Part shown: piece by piece, positions 1 to 8,155 of the stretch
Layout: each line of letters starts with the position of its first letter
Position numbering within the stretch: the first letter of the stretch is position 1
Assembly (NCBI GenBank): GCA_023424135.1
Contig: JAFAEH010000302.1
Coordinates: 1-29,534, forward strand
Origin: Actinomycetes bacterium
GTDB lineage: Bacteria; Actinomycetota; Actinomycetes; Actinomycetales; Cellulomonadaceae
DNA length: 29,534 nucleotides
Direction: 5' to 3'
Translations under genes and position numbers: made by a program
The notes under the pieces: generated by a model
The model's input: only the letters and a program-made list of their open reading frames with translations
The model's database searches: none
Told to the model about the DNA's origin: nothing

Positions 1-990
1 GTTCTGCCCCAGCAGCAGGGTCGCGCGCGAGCGGATGGTCGCCGCGCGCGCGAGCTCGACCTGCGACTCCGCGATCTCGAGCGCCGTCGCCGCCGCGTCG
101 AGCTCGGCGAGCGCCTCGCGCGGGCACGCCGGCGAGACCGCGAGCAGCAGGTGCGCGAGGTCGAGGCGCAGGCGCGGGACGTCGCGGTCGGCCTCCCCGC
201 CACCGGCGATCGCGAGTGCCGAACGCAGGTGCGCGAGCGCGTCGTCGGCGTCACCGAGCGCGTCGTCGACGAACGCGAGGTTCCAGTGCACGGACCACAC
301 CGAGCGCGCCGAGCCGTGCACGAGGGCACGCGCGAGCAGGTCGTTGCCGCGCACCCTCGCGTACGTGACGTCACCCCGGGCGACGTACGCCCACACGAGG
401 GTCGACTCGAGCCGGAACAGCTCGTCGGTGCCCGCCGCGGAGCTCGCGAGCTGCGCGAGGTGTCGTTCGCCCGCACGCACGGCCTCGTGCAGGTCCCCGG
501 ACTCGGTGAGCGCCATGACCAGGCGCGTCGCCGCGTACGCCGCGCGCCGCGGCCGGTGCCCGGCGACGAGCCGGCCCGTGACGTCGGACAGCAGGGCGAC
601 GGAGCTCTCGAGGTCGCCTGCGAGGTCGCGCGCCTCGGCGTGCGCGAGCACCACCTTGGCGAGCTGGTCGACGTCGAGCGCCTCGAGCTGGACGGGCTCG
701 AGCTCGGCCACCGCGTCGGAGGCCCGGCCGGCACGCATGAGCTGGCGTGCGCGCACGAGCGCCGCCTCGGACTCCTGGTACGCAGGTGAGCGCTCACCCT
801 GCTCGAGGTAGGTCGTCGTGACGCCGAGCGCGCGAGCGAGCCGCTCGAGCGCGCCGTCGCCGGGACCGCGGACCCCGCGCTCGAGGTGGGACACGTAGCT
901 GGGGTGCATCAACGCCGCGCGGGCGAGGTCGGCCTGGGACAGGCCGCAGCGCTCACGTGCGTCACGGATACGTTCACTGACGGGGTGCAC
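1..990 (-). CDS. XRE-family helix-turn-helix regulator with TPR-like C-terminus (partial, runs off left edge)
   Basis: The visible 330 codons begin with a classic XRE helix-turn-helix over about residues 5-60, with the recognition segment LSQADLARAALMHPSYVSHL and then LERLARALGV. The remainder is Ala/Leu/Arg-rich paired helices (for example ALVRARQLMRAGRASDAVAE) typical of TPR repeats. Such proteins are usually cytoplasmic regulators with a helical ligand- or peptide-binding domain; the target here is unknown. I chose the GTG at 990 because TATCGT ends 7 nt upstream, as expected for a leaderless message; an in-frame GTG at 999 is the alternative. The stop codon lies outside the window. The CPBP protease gene lies just upstream on the same strand, 57 nt away. 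Confidence 0.85.
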   Translation of the reverse strand, partial: MHPVSERIRDARERCGLSQADLARAALMHPSYVSHLERGVRGPGDGALERLARALGVTTTYLEQGERSPAYQESEAALVRARQLMRAGRASDAVAELEPVQLEALDVDQLAKVVLAHAEARDLAGDLESSVALLSDVTGRLVAGHRPRRAAYAATRLVMALTESGDLHEAVRAGERHLAQLASSAAGTDELFRLESTLVWAYVARGDVTYARVRGNDLLARALVHGSARSVWSVHWNLAFVDDALGDADDALAHLRSALAIAGGGEADRDVPRLRLDLAHLLLAVSPACPREALAELDAAATALEIAESQVELARAATIRSRATLLLGQN

Positions 991-997
991 GGCTATC

Positions 998-1003
998 ACG
1001 ATA
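998..1003 (-). promoter_or_regulatory. -10-like hexamer TATCGT, leaderless promoter candidate
   Basis: TATCGT on the minus strand sits 7 nt before the GTG at 990, with no Shine-Dalgarno sequence between them. It is part of the near-palindrome CTATCGTGATAG, which could also bind the regulator itself. No convincing -35 box is seen. Confidence 0.35.
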
Positions 1004-1047
1004 GGGACCGTCCCGGCCGCACGGAAGAGGGGCGGCCTGGACTTCAG

Positions 1048-2052
1048 TCATGGACGCGGTGACGACACCCTCGCGGGTGGGCCCGGCGGGGTCCCGGCCA
1101 CGCGCACGCGGGCGATACCGTCGCGGCGCCGGAGCACCTCGACGAGCACCACGTACACGGCGGTCGTCGCGACCTGCACGACGAGCCCGGGGACGTCCAC
1201 GTCGACCGCCTCCAGGTCCGCGAGGCCCACGGCACCGAGCCCGAACGCGACCAGGTTGTTGACCACGTGCATCGCCGCGGCGGCCTCGAGCCCGCCCGTG
1301 CGCCACGTCAGCCAGCCCATGGCGAGCGCCCAGACCGCGATGCTCAGCATCGCGAGCCCCACGTACTCGTGCCCCAGGACGAACAGCGGGACGGGCAGGA
1401 CGACCGCGAACGCCGGGTGACGCACCCACGTCCCGAGCGTCTGCATGAGGTACCCCCGGAACACCAGCTCCTCCGCGATGCTCTGCGCGGGCACCAGCAG
1501 CACGACCACGGCGAGCATCCACCACGCGGTCGCGTCCAGGCGCGGCGCGTCGAGCGGGACGCCGGTGACGACGAGGCGGACGGTGTCGAGCGCGAACGAC
1601 GCGGCCATGACCACCGCCGCCAGGGCCGCGCACCGCAGCGCCCAGCGCAGGCGCACCCGGCCCGTGACCGACCACAGCAGACCCGTCGGGCGCGCGCCGA
1701 CGAGCGCCGTCGCCGCCACCACGGCCGGGCCGCCCACCGCGATGAGCGCGAGACCGACCCCGACCGCCACCGGGTCGCCCATGTCCGCGACGTCGACCGC
1801 CAGCAGGGCGTCGACGGGGCCCGCCGGCCCGTCGATCTCGGCCCCGACCAGGAGCGCGACGACGACGGGGACGAGGGCACCGACCGTCAGCCCGAACGCC
1901 AGCGCACCGATCACCAGGGGACGCCACCACCGCACGCGCGGGTCGGTGCGCTGCAGGCGGTGGAAGGCGAAGGTACCGGGCCCGGTGCCACCCGACGCGG
2001 GTGCCGCGGGCACGACGGGGGCCGGGGTCGCGGCACCGTCCGCGTGGCTCAT
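1048..2052 (-). CDS. CPBP (CAAX/Abi-type) family intramembrane glutamic protease
   Basis: This 334-aa multi-spanning membrane protein has the three signature motifs of the CPBP/Abi family: EELVFRG (the EExxxR glutamates), FVLGH (FxxxH) and HVVNN (HxxxN), all in the C-terminal half. Family members cleave prenylated or other membrane substrates, and some confer bacteriocin immunity; the substrate here cannot be told. The first 40 residues are a Pro/Ala-rich cytoplasmic tail. I chose the ATG at 2052 because codons further upstream give an Arg-rich, non-membrane leader; a GTG or ATG 29 codons upstream is possible. It is divergent from the CotH-like gene at 2214. Confidence 0.88.
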   Translation of the reverse strand: MSHADGAATPAPVVPAAPASGGTGPGTFAFHRLQRTDPRVRWWRPLVIGALAFGLTVGALVPVVVALLVGAEIDGPAGPVDALLAVDVADMGDPVAVGVGLALIAVGGPAVVAATALVGARPTGLLWSVTGRVRLRWALRCAALAAVVMAASFALDTVRLVVTGVPLDAPRLDATAWWMLAVVVLLVPAQSIAEELVFRGYLMQTLGTWVRHPAFAVVLPVPLFVLGHEYVGLAMLSIAVWALAMGWLTWRTGGLEAAAAMHVVNNLVAFGLGAVGLADLEAVDVDVPGLVVQVATTAVYVVLVEVLRRRDGIARVRVAGTPPGPPARVSSPRP

Positions 2053-2213
2053 GCCGCCATGGTGACGCGCGCGAGCGGGCACCCGCATCGGCCGGAGGAC
2101 GGACCCGCCACCAGCGGCGCGACCCCACAGGCCGGGCACAGCGCCGCCCCATCGCGCGCAGGGCGACGTCCGTCAGGGTGGACCGCCCGTGTCCCCGACC
2201 TCGGAGCAGCGCC

Positions 2214-3524
2214 ATGGCAGCCCGTCCCTCCTCCCGCCCGCTCGCGACCGCCGTCACGGCGCTGCTCGTGCTCGGCGGCTGCGCGACCCCCGTCGCGTCC
2301 GGCACGTCGTCGGGCACGTCGTCGACACCGGGCTCGGCGTCCGGCACGTCGTCGGGGACGTCGACCGCGACCACGACCGCGGGGCTGTTCGACGCCTCGC
2401 TCGTGCACACGATCGACCTGCAGGTCGACGACGCGGCGGTCGACGAGGCCGTCTCGACGTACCTGTCCACCGGCGAGAAGGTGTGGGTGCACGGCTCGGT
2501 GACGGTGGACGGCACGACCTACCCGGACGTCGGGCTGCGCCTCAAGGGCAACTCGACGCTGCGGGACGTCGACGAGGACACCGCGGTGCAGGACCTGCCG
2601 TGGCTGGTGCGCGTCGACAAGTGGGTCGACGGGCAGTCGGTCGACGGCGTCACACGCTTCGTGCTGCGGGCCAACCGCACGGCGTCGTCGCTCAACGAGC
2701 TGGTCGCGCTGACGCTGCTCGCCGACGCGGGCGTCCCGGCGTCGCGCGTCGGCGTCGCACGCGTCAGCGCGGACGGCGGCGAGGCGAGCCTGCACGCGGT
2801 GGTCGAGGGCATGGACGACGCGTGGACCGACGCGACGTTCGACGAGGACACGATCCTCTACAAGTCGGACGTCGACGGGGACTGGTCCGACCGCGGCAGC
2901 GACCCGGCCGCGTACCAGGAGGCCTTCGACGTCGAGGCCGGCACGGAGGACTGGCAGCCGGTCGCGGACCTCATGCAGCTCCTGGACGACGCGAGCGACG
3001 AGCAGCTCGAGGCCGAGCTGCCCGAGCGCCTCGACGTCGAGGCGTTCGCGCGGTACCTCGCCCTGGAGGACCTCATGGACAACGACGACGACATCGACGG
3101 ACCCGGCAGCAACTCCTACCTCGCGTACGACGAGAGCACGGGTGTGTTCACGGTCGTCGCCTGGGACCACAACCTGACGTTCGGCGTGACCAACCGGCCC
3201 GGTGGCCAGGGCGCGCAGGGCGGAGCGGGTGACGGCGGCGGTCAGGCAGGCGGCCGCGGCGGCCAGGGCGGTGGTCAGGGCGGCGGCGGGGGCAGCAGGT
3301 CGTCGAACCCGCTGGCGGACAGGTTCCACGCGATCGCGGCGTTCGAGGCCCTGTACGACGCCGCGACGGACGAGCTGCGCGCGCAGCTGTTCACCTCGGG
3401 TGTGCTGGCGGACACGGTCGACGCGTGGGCCACGACGATCGCGGCGGGAGCGGGCGACCTCGTCGACGCCGCGACGCTCGCCTCCGAGGCCGAGACGATC
3501 ACCGCCTACGCGGGCACCGAGTGA
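2214..3524 (+). CDS. CotH-kinase-like lipoprotein
   Basis: This 436-aa protein has a lipoprotein signal (ALLVLGGC, modified Cys at residue 23) followed by a Ser/Gly/Thr-rich tether. The body matches the CotH family: LRLKGNST early, a central FVLRANRTASSLNELVALTL block, and the metal-site motif VVAWDHNLTFG after a D/N-rich stretch. CotH proteins are atypical kinases, known in Bacillus spore coat for phosphorylating coat proteins; in non-sporulating actinobacteria the extracellular target is unknown. A glycine/glutamine-rich linker of about 40 residues (around 3200-3300) precedes a short helical C-terminus. The ATG at 2214 has GGAGC 8 nt upstream and directly precedes the signal peptide. Confidence 0.85.
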   Translation: MAARPSSRPLATAVTALLVLGGCATPVASGTSSGTSSTPGSASGTSSGTSTATTTAGLFDASLVHTIDLQVDDAAVDEAVSTYLSTGEKVWVHGSVTVDGTTYPDVGLRLKGNSTLRDVDEDTAVQDLPWLVRVDKWVDGQSVDGVTRFVLRANRTASSLNELVALTLLADAGVPASRVGVARVSADGGEASLHAVVEGMDDAWTDATFDEDTILYKSDVDGDWSDRGSDPAAYQEAFDVEAGTEDWQPVADLMQLLDDASDEQLEAELPERLDVEAFARYLALEDLMDNDDDIDGPGSNSYLAYDESTGVFTVVAWDHNLTFGVTNRPGGQGAQGGAGDGGGQAGGRGGQGGGQGGGGGSRSSNPLADRFHAIAAFEALYDAATDELRAQLFTSGVLADTVDAWATTIAAGAGDLVDAATLASEAETITAYAGTE

Positions 3525-3659
3525 CCCGGGCGCACCGGGATTTCCTCGGTCGCCCGGGCCGGGACACCGGCGAGGCACCGGCGGACACCCGGGTCGGCGT
3601 CGGGTACCCGTCGTGCGCCCCGGCGGGAAAAGCACCCGAGGCGCGCTCGACGTGGCCCG

Positions 3660-3665
3660 TACCCT
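3660..3665 (+). promoter_or_regulatory. -10-like hexamer TACCCT, leaderless promoter candidate
   Basis: TACCCT ends 7 nt before the ATG at 3673 and there is no ribosome binding site in between. The same layout occurs before several other genes in this window. No clear -35 is visible. Confidence 0.3.
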
Positions 3666-3672
3666 CGGGACC

Positions 3673-4068
3673 ATGCTGGACGAGACCTGGGTGGAGCACC
3701 GTCGGCCGGGCGACCGGGAGCTGCTGGGCTGGGTCCGGCCCGACGGTGACGCGTTCGTCGCGGTCGACCGGCTGGGACGCGACGTCACCGGGCCCGTGGA
3801 CTGGCTGGACGCCGAGGACGCGCTCGACGAGCGCGGGCTGCACTGGCTCGCCGACCTGTGGCAGCTCACGCGCCCGGACGGGTCGGTGGTGCGCGTGCGG
3901 CTCGTCGAGGTCACGCCCGAGCGTGTCGTCGTCAAGCTCGACGACCCGGGCTCGATCGACGTCGAGCTCGTGACGTACGTGCTCCCGTTGCCCGCCCCGA
4001 CGGAGCTGGCACCGTTCGCCGGGGACGCGCACACGCTCGACGGGCTCGCCCCCGACGACCGGCGCTGA
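3673..4068 (+). CDS. Conserved-looking small protein of unknown function
   Basis: This is a 131-aa acidic, soluble protein with no signal peptide or membrane segment. It reads as a compact beta-rich domain: VEHRRPGDRELLGWVRPDG, then a DWLDAEDALDERGLHWLADLW helix, then strands VVRVRLVEVTPERVVVKLDD. I do not recognise an enzymatic motif. The ATG at 3673 was chosen because TACCCT lies 7 nt upstream and codons upstream have no coding character. It stands alone between the CotH-like gene and the two-component pair, on the same strand as both. Similar small proteins occur in actinomycete genomes, but no function can be assigned from the sequence. Confidence 0.7.
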   Translation: MLDETWVEHRRPGDRELLGWVRPDGDAFVAVDRLGRDVTGPVDWLDAEDALDERGLHWLADLWQLTRPDGSVVRVRLVEVTPERVVVKLDDPGSIDVELVTYVLPLPAPTELAPFAGDAHTLDGLAPDDRR

Positions 4069-4142
4069 GCCCGGTGCGCCACCCGCGCGCCGGGTCTCCC
4101 GGGTCCGTCGCGCGACCGACCCGCAGACCGTGGCCGGGCACC

Positions 4143-4148
4143 TAGCAT
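4143..4148 (+). promoter_or_regulatory. -10 hexamer TAGCAT, leaderless promoter for the two-component operon
   Basis: TAGCAT fits the actinobacterial TANNNT -10 consensus and is followed by exactly 6 nt and then the GTG start at 4155. There is no Shine-Dalgarno sequence in those 6 nt, so translation from the 5' end of the transcript is the likely mode. Confidence 0.5.
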
Positions 4149-4154
4149 CACGAC

Positions 4155-5462
4155 GTGACCACGAGCGCCCCCGACCTGGCCGCGCCGCCTGCGCCGGTGC
4201 CGGTGCCGGTGCCGGTGCCGAGCCGCGCACGGCGTGCCTGGGCTCAGACGTGGCGGCTGCTCGTCGGGCTCGCCGTCGGCCTGGTGTCGGGCGCTTCGGT
4301 GTACGCGACCGGCACGCTCGCCGTCCCCCGCGAGACGGTCGACGCACCTGCCGGCACCGTGGACGTCGCGGGGATGGCGGCGGCGTGGATGGTCGTCGAC
4401 CTGCTGCTGCTCGTCGTGGCGTGCGTGCTGTACGTGCTGCGCCGGCGCGCACCCTTGCTCATCACCGGGTTCCTCGTCGTGATCGGCTCGTTCGGGATGT
4501 TCTCGTCGGGCATCGCGCTCCTCGCCGTCGTCTCGCTGGCGACACGTCGACGCTGGTCCGAGATCGTGTCGGTGAGCGTGCTGTGGGTCGGGGCGGGCAT
4601 CGTCGGCGATCAGCTCCTGCTGCAGCTGATCAGTCCCGTGGACGACGCGAACGTGCCCGGGTGGGTGCTCGCGCTGAGCGCCGCCGTCGGCGTCGCGCTA
4701 CCCGTGGTGACCGGCATGTTCATCGGCGGCCGCCGGGCGCTGGTCACCTCGCTGCGCGAGCAGGCCGCCATCGCCCGGCGTGAGGCCGACGCCCGCGGGG
4801 ACACCGCGCGCGCCGCTGAGCGCAACCGCATCGCCCGGGAGATGCACGACGTCCTCGCGCACCGCCTGTCGCTCGTCGCCCTGCACGCCGGTGCGCTGGA
4901 GTACCGTGCGGACCTCGACCCCGAGCAGGTCCGTGAGACCGCGGCCGTCGTCCGGGAGAACGCGCACGAGGCGCTGGGCGAGCTCCGGGAGGTGCTGGGC
5001 CTGCTGCGCGACACCGAGGCGAGCGACGAGCACTCGCGTCCGCAGCCGACGTTCGCGCAGGTCGACGACCTCGTCGAGGGCACGCGCGCGGCGGGCAGCC
5101 CCGTGAGCTTCGTGCTCGACCGGGTCAGCGAGGACACGCTGACGACGCTGCCCGTGTCGACGAGCCGGCACCTGTACCGCATCGTCCAGGAGACCCTGAC
5201 GAACGCCCGCAAGCACGCCCCCCGCGCACCCGTGCAGGTCCGCGTGCACGGCGCCCCGGGCGACCGGGTCGGCGTCGAGGTGTCCAACCCCGTCCCGGCG
5301 CAGCCGACGCGCAGCGCGCTGCCGTCGTCGGGCTGGGGGCTGACCGGGCTCGCGGAGCGCCTGCGGCTGACGGGTGGCGGGCTGGACGTGCAGCACGACG
5401 ACCGCGAGTTCGTCGTACGGGCGTGGCTGCCGTGGGCGGCCGGGACGGAGGGGACCACATGA
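4155..5462 (+). CDS. NarL-type sensor histidine kinase (HisKA_3/HATPase)
   Basis: This 435-aa membrane kinase has about five transmembrane segments in residues 33-190. The dimerisation/phosphoacceptor helix is RIAREMHDVLAHRLSLVALH, with the phosphorylated His at residue 231. The ATP-binding domain carries the N box IVQETLTNARKHAP (Asn 350) and the glycine-rich GWGLTGLAERL. This is the layout of the NarX/DesK-like class that pairs with LuxR-type regulators. The first 23 residues include a PV repeat encoded by tandem GGTGCC units (about 4195-4220). The GTG start is supported by the TAGCAT box. Its stop overlaps the regulator start (ATGA at 5459-5462), so the two genes are translationally coupled. 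The signal sensed is unknown. Confidence 0.93.
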   Translation: MTTSAPDLAAPPAPVPVPVPVPSRARRAWAQTWRLLVGLAVGLVSGASVYATGTLAVPRETVDAPAGTVDVAGMAAAWMVVDLLLLVVACVLYVLRRRAPLLITGFLVVIGSFGMFSSGIALLAVVSLATRRRWSEIVSVSVLWVGAGIVGDQLLLQLISPVDDANVPGWVLALSAAVGVALPVVTGMFIGGRRALVTSLREQAAIARREADARGDTARAAERNRIAREMHDVLAHRLSLVALHAGALEYRADLDPEQVRETAAVVRENAHEALGELREVLGLLRDTEASDEHSRPQPTFAQVDDLVEGTRAAGSPVSFVLDRVSEDTLTTLPVSTSRHLYRIVQETLTNARKHAPRAPVQVRVHGAPGDRVGVEVSNPVPAQPTRSALPSSGWGLTGLAERLRLTGGGLDVQHDDREFVVRAWLPWAAGTEGTT

Positions 5463-6133
5463 CGACGGCGCAGGAGGTGACGACGGTCCGGGTGGTGCTG
5501 GTCGACGACGAGACGCTCGTGCGCGTCGGCCTGCGGCTCATCCTCGGGGCGGACCCGGGCATCGAGGTCGTCGGGGAGGCGGGCGACGGGCTCGAGGCGC
5601 TCGACGTGGTCCGCTCGACCGCGCCGGACGTCGTGCTGATGGACATCCGCATGCCGCGTCTCGACGGTCTCGCGGCGACCGAGCGGCTGCTCGCGGAGCA
5701 GCCGGAAGCCCGCGTCGTCGTCCTGACGACGTTCGACACCGACGAGATGGTGCTGACGGCGCTGCGCCTGGGCGCCGCGGGGTTCCTGCTCAAGGACACC
5801 CCGCCGGCCGAGATCGTCCGGCACGTGCGGGACGCCGGAGCAGGACGCACGACGTTGTCCCCCTCGGTCACGGACCGGCTGATCGCGTCGGTCACCCAGC
5901 GACCGAAGGACGAGCGCAGGACCGTGGCCCGCGAGCGCCTCGACTCCCTGACCGAGCGCGAGCGCGACGTCGCCCGTGCGATCGGGCGTGGCCGGTCGAA
6001 CGCCGAGATCGCGTCCGAGCTGTTCATCACGATCGCGACCGTCAAGACGCACATCAGCCGCATCCTCGAGAAGCTGCCCGCCGAGAACCGCACGCACATC
6101 GCGATCTGCGTGCACGAGGCGGGCGACGTCTGA
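5459..6133 (+). CDS. NarL/LuxR-family response regulator
   Basis: This 224-aa cytoplasmic regulator has a receiver domain with acidic pocket VDDE (Asp 16, 17), phosphoacceptor Asp 62 in VVLMDIRMPRLDG, switch Thr in LTTFDT and the conserved Lys in LLKDTPP. The C-terminal LuxR helix-turn-helix is LTERERDVARAIGRGRSNAE followed by IATVKTHISRIL. It is the partner of the upstream kinase, sharing a 4-nt ATGA overlap, and should bind DNA as a dimer once phosphorylated. The targets are not visible here. The reading frame continues upstream of 5459 only as an out-of-frame shadow of the kinase, which fixes the start. Confidence 0.94.
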   Translation: MTTAQEVTTVRVVLVDDETLVRVGLRLILGADPGIEVVGEAGDGLEALDVVRSTAPDVVLMDIRMPRLDGLAATERLLAEQPEARVVVLTTFDTDEMVLTALRLGAAGFLLKDTPPAEIVRHVRDAGAGRTTLSPSVTDRLIASVTQRPKDERRTVARERLDSLTERERDVARAIGRGRSNAEIASELFITIATVKTHISRILEKLPAENRTHIAICVHEAGDV

Positions 6134-6250
6134 CCGCGCCGCGGGCTCGTCATGACGACGGAGCCCCGACGACGCGATCCGATCGCCTTCTCACGAGGGC
6201 GGACGCTCGGCCGTCGGCGCACTCGGCGGGCGCACACGCACCCGACCCGG

Positions 6251-6256
6251 CATGCT
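6251..6256 (+). promoter_or_regulatory. -10-like hexamer CATGCT before the PfkB kinase
   Basis: CATGCT is followed by 6 nt and then the GTG at 6263, the same spacing as at the other leaderless candidates in this window. The first base departs from TANNNT, so confidence is low. Confidence 0.25.
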
Positions 6257-6262
6257 GCACGC

Positions 6263-7228
6263 GTGCCCCACGACACCGACGACGCCACCACTCGCCCCAC
6301 GGTCTGCGTGCTCGCGCCCACACCCCAGCTGACCGTCACGATCGAGGCCGGGCGCGGCCCCGACGACAGCCCCGACCTGCACGTCCACCCCGGCGGGCAG
6401 GGCCTGTGGATCGCGCGCATGGCCGCGTCGCTGGGTGCGGACGTCGTGGTGTGCGGGCCGTTCGGCGGCGAGACGGGTGCCGTGACCGCGTTCCTCGCGC
6501 AGGACGAGGGCCTGCGGGTGCGACGCACGCTCGGCACGGGTCCGGCCGGCGGGTACGTGCACGACCGGCGCGACGGCGAACGTTCGGAGGTCGCGACGGC
6601 GGTGCCCGAGCCGCTGGACCGTCACGAGGTCGACGACCTGTACGGGGCGGTGCTCATGGAGGGGCTCGAGGCCGACGTGGTGGTCCTGACGGGCTCCGAC
6701 CCGGCGGCGGTGCTGCCCGCGGACGTCGTCGGACGGCTCGCCGCGGACCTGCGGGCCGCGGGTCGCACGGTGGTCGCGGACCTGTCCGGCGAGGCCGCGC
6801 ACGCGTTCGCCACGGCCGGCGGGACCGTCCTGAAGATGAGCCACGAGGAGCTGCTGGACGCGGGCATCGCGCGCAGCGACGGGGCGACGGCCCTGGTCAA
6901 CGGGGCTCGTCGGCTGCTCGACGCCGGCGACGAGGGCGGGCTTGGCGTGGTCCTCGTCTCGCGCGCCGACGAGCCGGCGCTCGTCGTCACCCGCAGCGAG
7001 GTCCTCGTCGCGACCGGGCCCGCGCTGTCCGTCGTCGACCACCGCGGTGCCGGCGACTCCATGACGGCGGGCGTCGCCGTGGGCCTCGCGCGCGGGGTGG
7101 AGCTGGCCGACGCCGTGCGGCTCGGCGTCGCGGCGGGCACGCTGAACGTGACGCGGCACGGACTGGGCACGGGCCGGCGCGAGCACGTCGAGCGGCTGGC
7201 ACGCGACGTCGTCCTCGCACCGCGCTGA
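6263..7228 (+). CDS. PfkB-family sugar kinase (1-phosphofructokinase/tagatose kinase-like)
   Basis: This 321-aa ribokinase-fold kinase carries the N-terminal substrate motif HPGGQGLWIARMAASLGADV and the C-terminal catalytic PfkB signature DHRGAGDSMTAGVAVGLARG, whose GAGD Asp is the catalytic base. ATP-dependent phosphorylation of a sugar or sugar phosphate is expected. The HPGGQGLWIAR block resembles FruK/LacC-type enzymes (GGKGxNxAR) with Gln and Leu-Trp replacing the usual Lys and Asn, so the substrate is uncertain. I chose the GTG at 6263 because the upstream extension (Arg/His-rich, from 6152) has no coding character and a CATGCT box precedes the GTG. The surE gene follows 50 nt downstream in the same direction. 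Confidence 0.85.
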   Translation: MPHDTDDATTRPTVCVLAPTPQLTVTIEAGRGPDDSPDLHVHPGGQGLWIARMAASLGADVVVCGPFGGETGAVTAFLAQDEGLRVRRTLGTGPAGGYVHDRRDGERSEVATAVPEPLDRHEVDDLYGAVLMEGLEADVVVLTGSDPAAVLPADVVGRLAADLRAAGRTVVADLSGEAAHAFATAGGTVLKMSHEELLDAGIARSDGATALVNGARRLLDAGDEGGLGVVLVSRADEPALVVTRSEVLVATGPALSVVDHRGAGDSMTAGVAVGLARGVELADAVRLGVAAGTLNVTRHGLGTGRREHVERLARDVVLAPR

Positions 7229-7278
7229 CCACACCCGGACCGACGCCGCCCGACAACCGCCCGACCCTGGAGGCCCCC

Positions 7279-8112
7279 GTGCACGTGCTGGTGACCAACG
7301 ACGACGGCATCGAGTCGCGCGGCCTCGCGGTGCTGGTCGCGACGGCCCGCGCGCAGGGGCACGACGTGACGGTCGCCGCACCCGCGCGCGAGTACTCGGG
7401 CGCGAGCGCGTCGCTGCACGGCGCCGAGCAGGACGGCACGCTCGTCGTCGACGAGCGGACGCCACCCGGTGTCCCCGACGACGTGCCGTCGTTCGCCGTG
7501 GGCGCCGCGCCGGCACTCATCGCGTACTACGCGGCGTTCGGCGCGTTCGGCCCCCGCCCCGACCTGATCCTGTCGGGTGTGAACCGCGGGCAGAACACCG
7601 GCCACCTGATCCTGCACTCGGGGACGGCGGGCGCCGCGCTGGCCGGTGCGCTGCACGGCATCCCGGGCGTCGCGGTGTCGCTCGCGAGCGCCGACCCGCA
7701 GCACTGGGACACCGCGGGCGTCGTCCTGGGCCCCGTCCTGGAGTGGGCGGCCGTGCACGCGCGCAAGGACCGGGTCGTCAACCTCAACGTCCCGGACGTG
7801 CCCGCCGATCGCGTGCGCGGGCTTCGGCGCGCGCCGCTGGCCCGGCTCGGCGCGGTGCAGGCCAAGGTCGACCGCACGGGCGGTGCGCTGCGCCTGACCT
7901 ACGCCGACGTCGAGACGTTCGCGGGCGCGCAGGCCCGTACGGACGAGGAGATCGACGCCGACGAGCCCGGGCCAGGCGGTGAGCCCCGCACGGACGCCGT
8001 CCTGCTCGCGCACGGCTGGGCGACGCTCACGCAGCTGCGCGCACCCGCCGACGACCCCGACGCGCCACTGCCCTCGTGGGACGGCCCCGCACCCGGCCCG
8101 TCGACGGTCTGA
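7279..8112 (+). CDS. surE: 5'/3'-nucleotidase SurE
   Basis: This 277-aa cytoplasmic phosphatase hydrolyses nucleoside monophosphates with a divalent metal. Its N-terminus VHVLVTNDDGIESRGL contains the metal-binding Asp pair (residues 8 and 9), followed by the conserved YSGASASLHG loop and LSGVNRGQNTG with the metal-binding Asn. The phosphate-loop region LHSGTAGAALAGALHGIPGVAVS is also typical of the family. The length is normal for the family. The GTG start is fixed by GGAGG 5 nt upstream. It probably shares a transcript with the PfkB kinase and converges on the L,D-transpeptidase gene, with 30 nt between the stops. Confidence 0.93.
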   Translation: MHVLVTNDDGIESRGLAVLVATARAQGHDVTVAAPAREYSGASASLHGAEQDGTLVVDERTPPGVPDDVPSFAVGAAPALIAYYAAFGAFGPRPDLILSGVNRGQNTGHLILHSGTAGAALAGALHGIPGVAVSLASADPQHWDTAGVVLGPVLEWAAVHARKDRVVNLNVPDVPADRVRGLRRAPLARLGAVQAKVDRTGGALRLTYADVETFAGAQARTDEEIDADEPGPGGEPRTDAVLLAHGWATLTQLRAPADDPDAPLPSWDGPAPGPSTV

Positions 8113-8155
8113 GCCGTCGGGACCCGTTCGGCGGGTGCGTCCTCAGCCGACCGTC
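8103..8155. terminator. Bidirectional terminator candidate between surE and the L,D-transpeptidase gene
   Basis: An inner hairpin ACCCG-TTCGG-CGGGT (8122-8136) lies inside a longer imperfect inverted repeat: GACGGTCTGAG at 8103-8113 against CTCAGCCGACCGTC at 8142-8155. It spans both stop codons of the converging genes. There is no T-tract, as is common in actinobacteria. Confidence 0.4.

Noticed and set aside
3200..3300. Glycine-coding repeat in the CotH-like gene as a mobile or regulatory repeat
   Set aside because: It is an in-frame low-complexity linker, common in this family.
2049..4151. 700-codon minus-strand open frame opposite the CotH-like gene
   Set aside because: Shadow; repetitive Arg/Val/Gly composition, while the plus strand has a lipobox and CotH motifs.
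5374..8112. Apparent 912-aa fusion ending in SurE
   Set aside because: The first 635 codons are out-of-frame response regulator and kinase sequence; SurE starts at the GTG at 7279 behind GGAGG.
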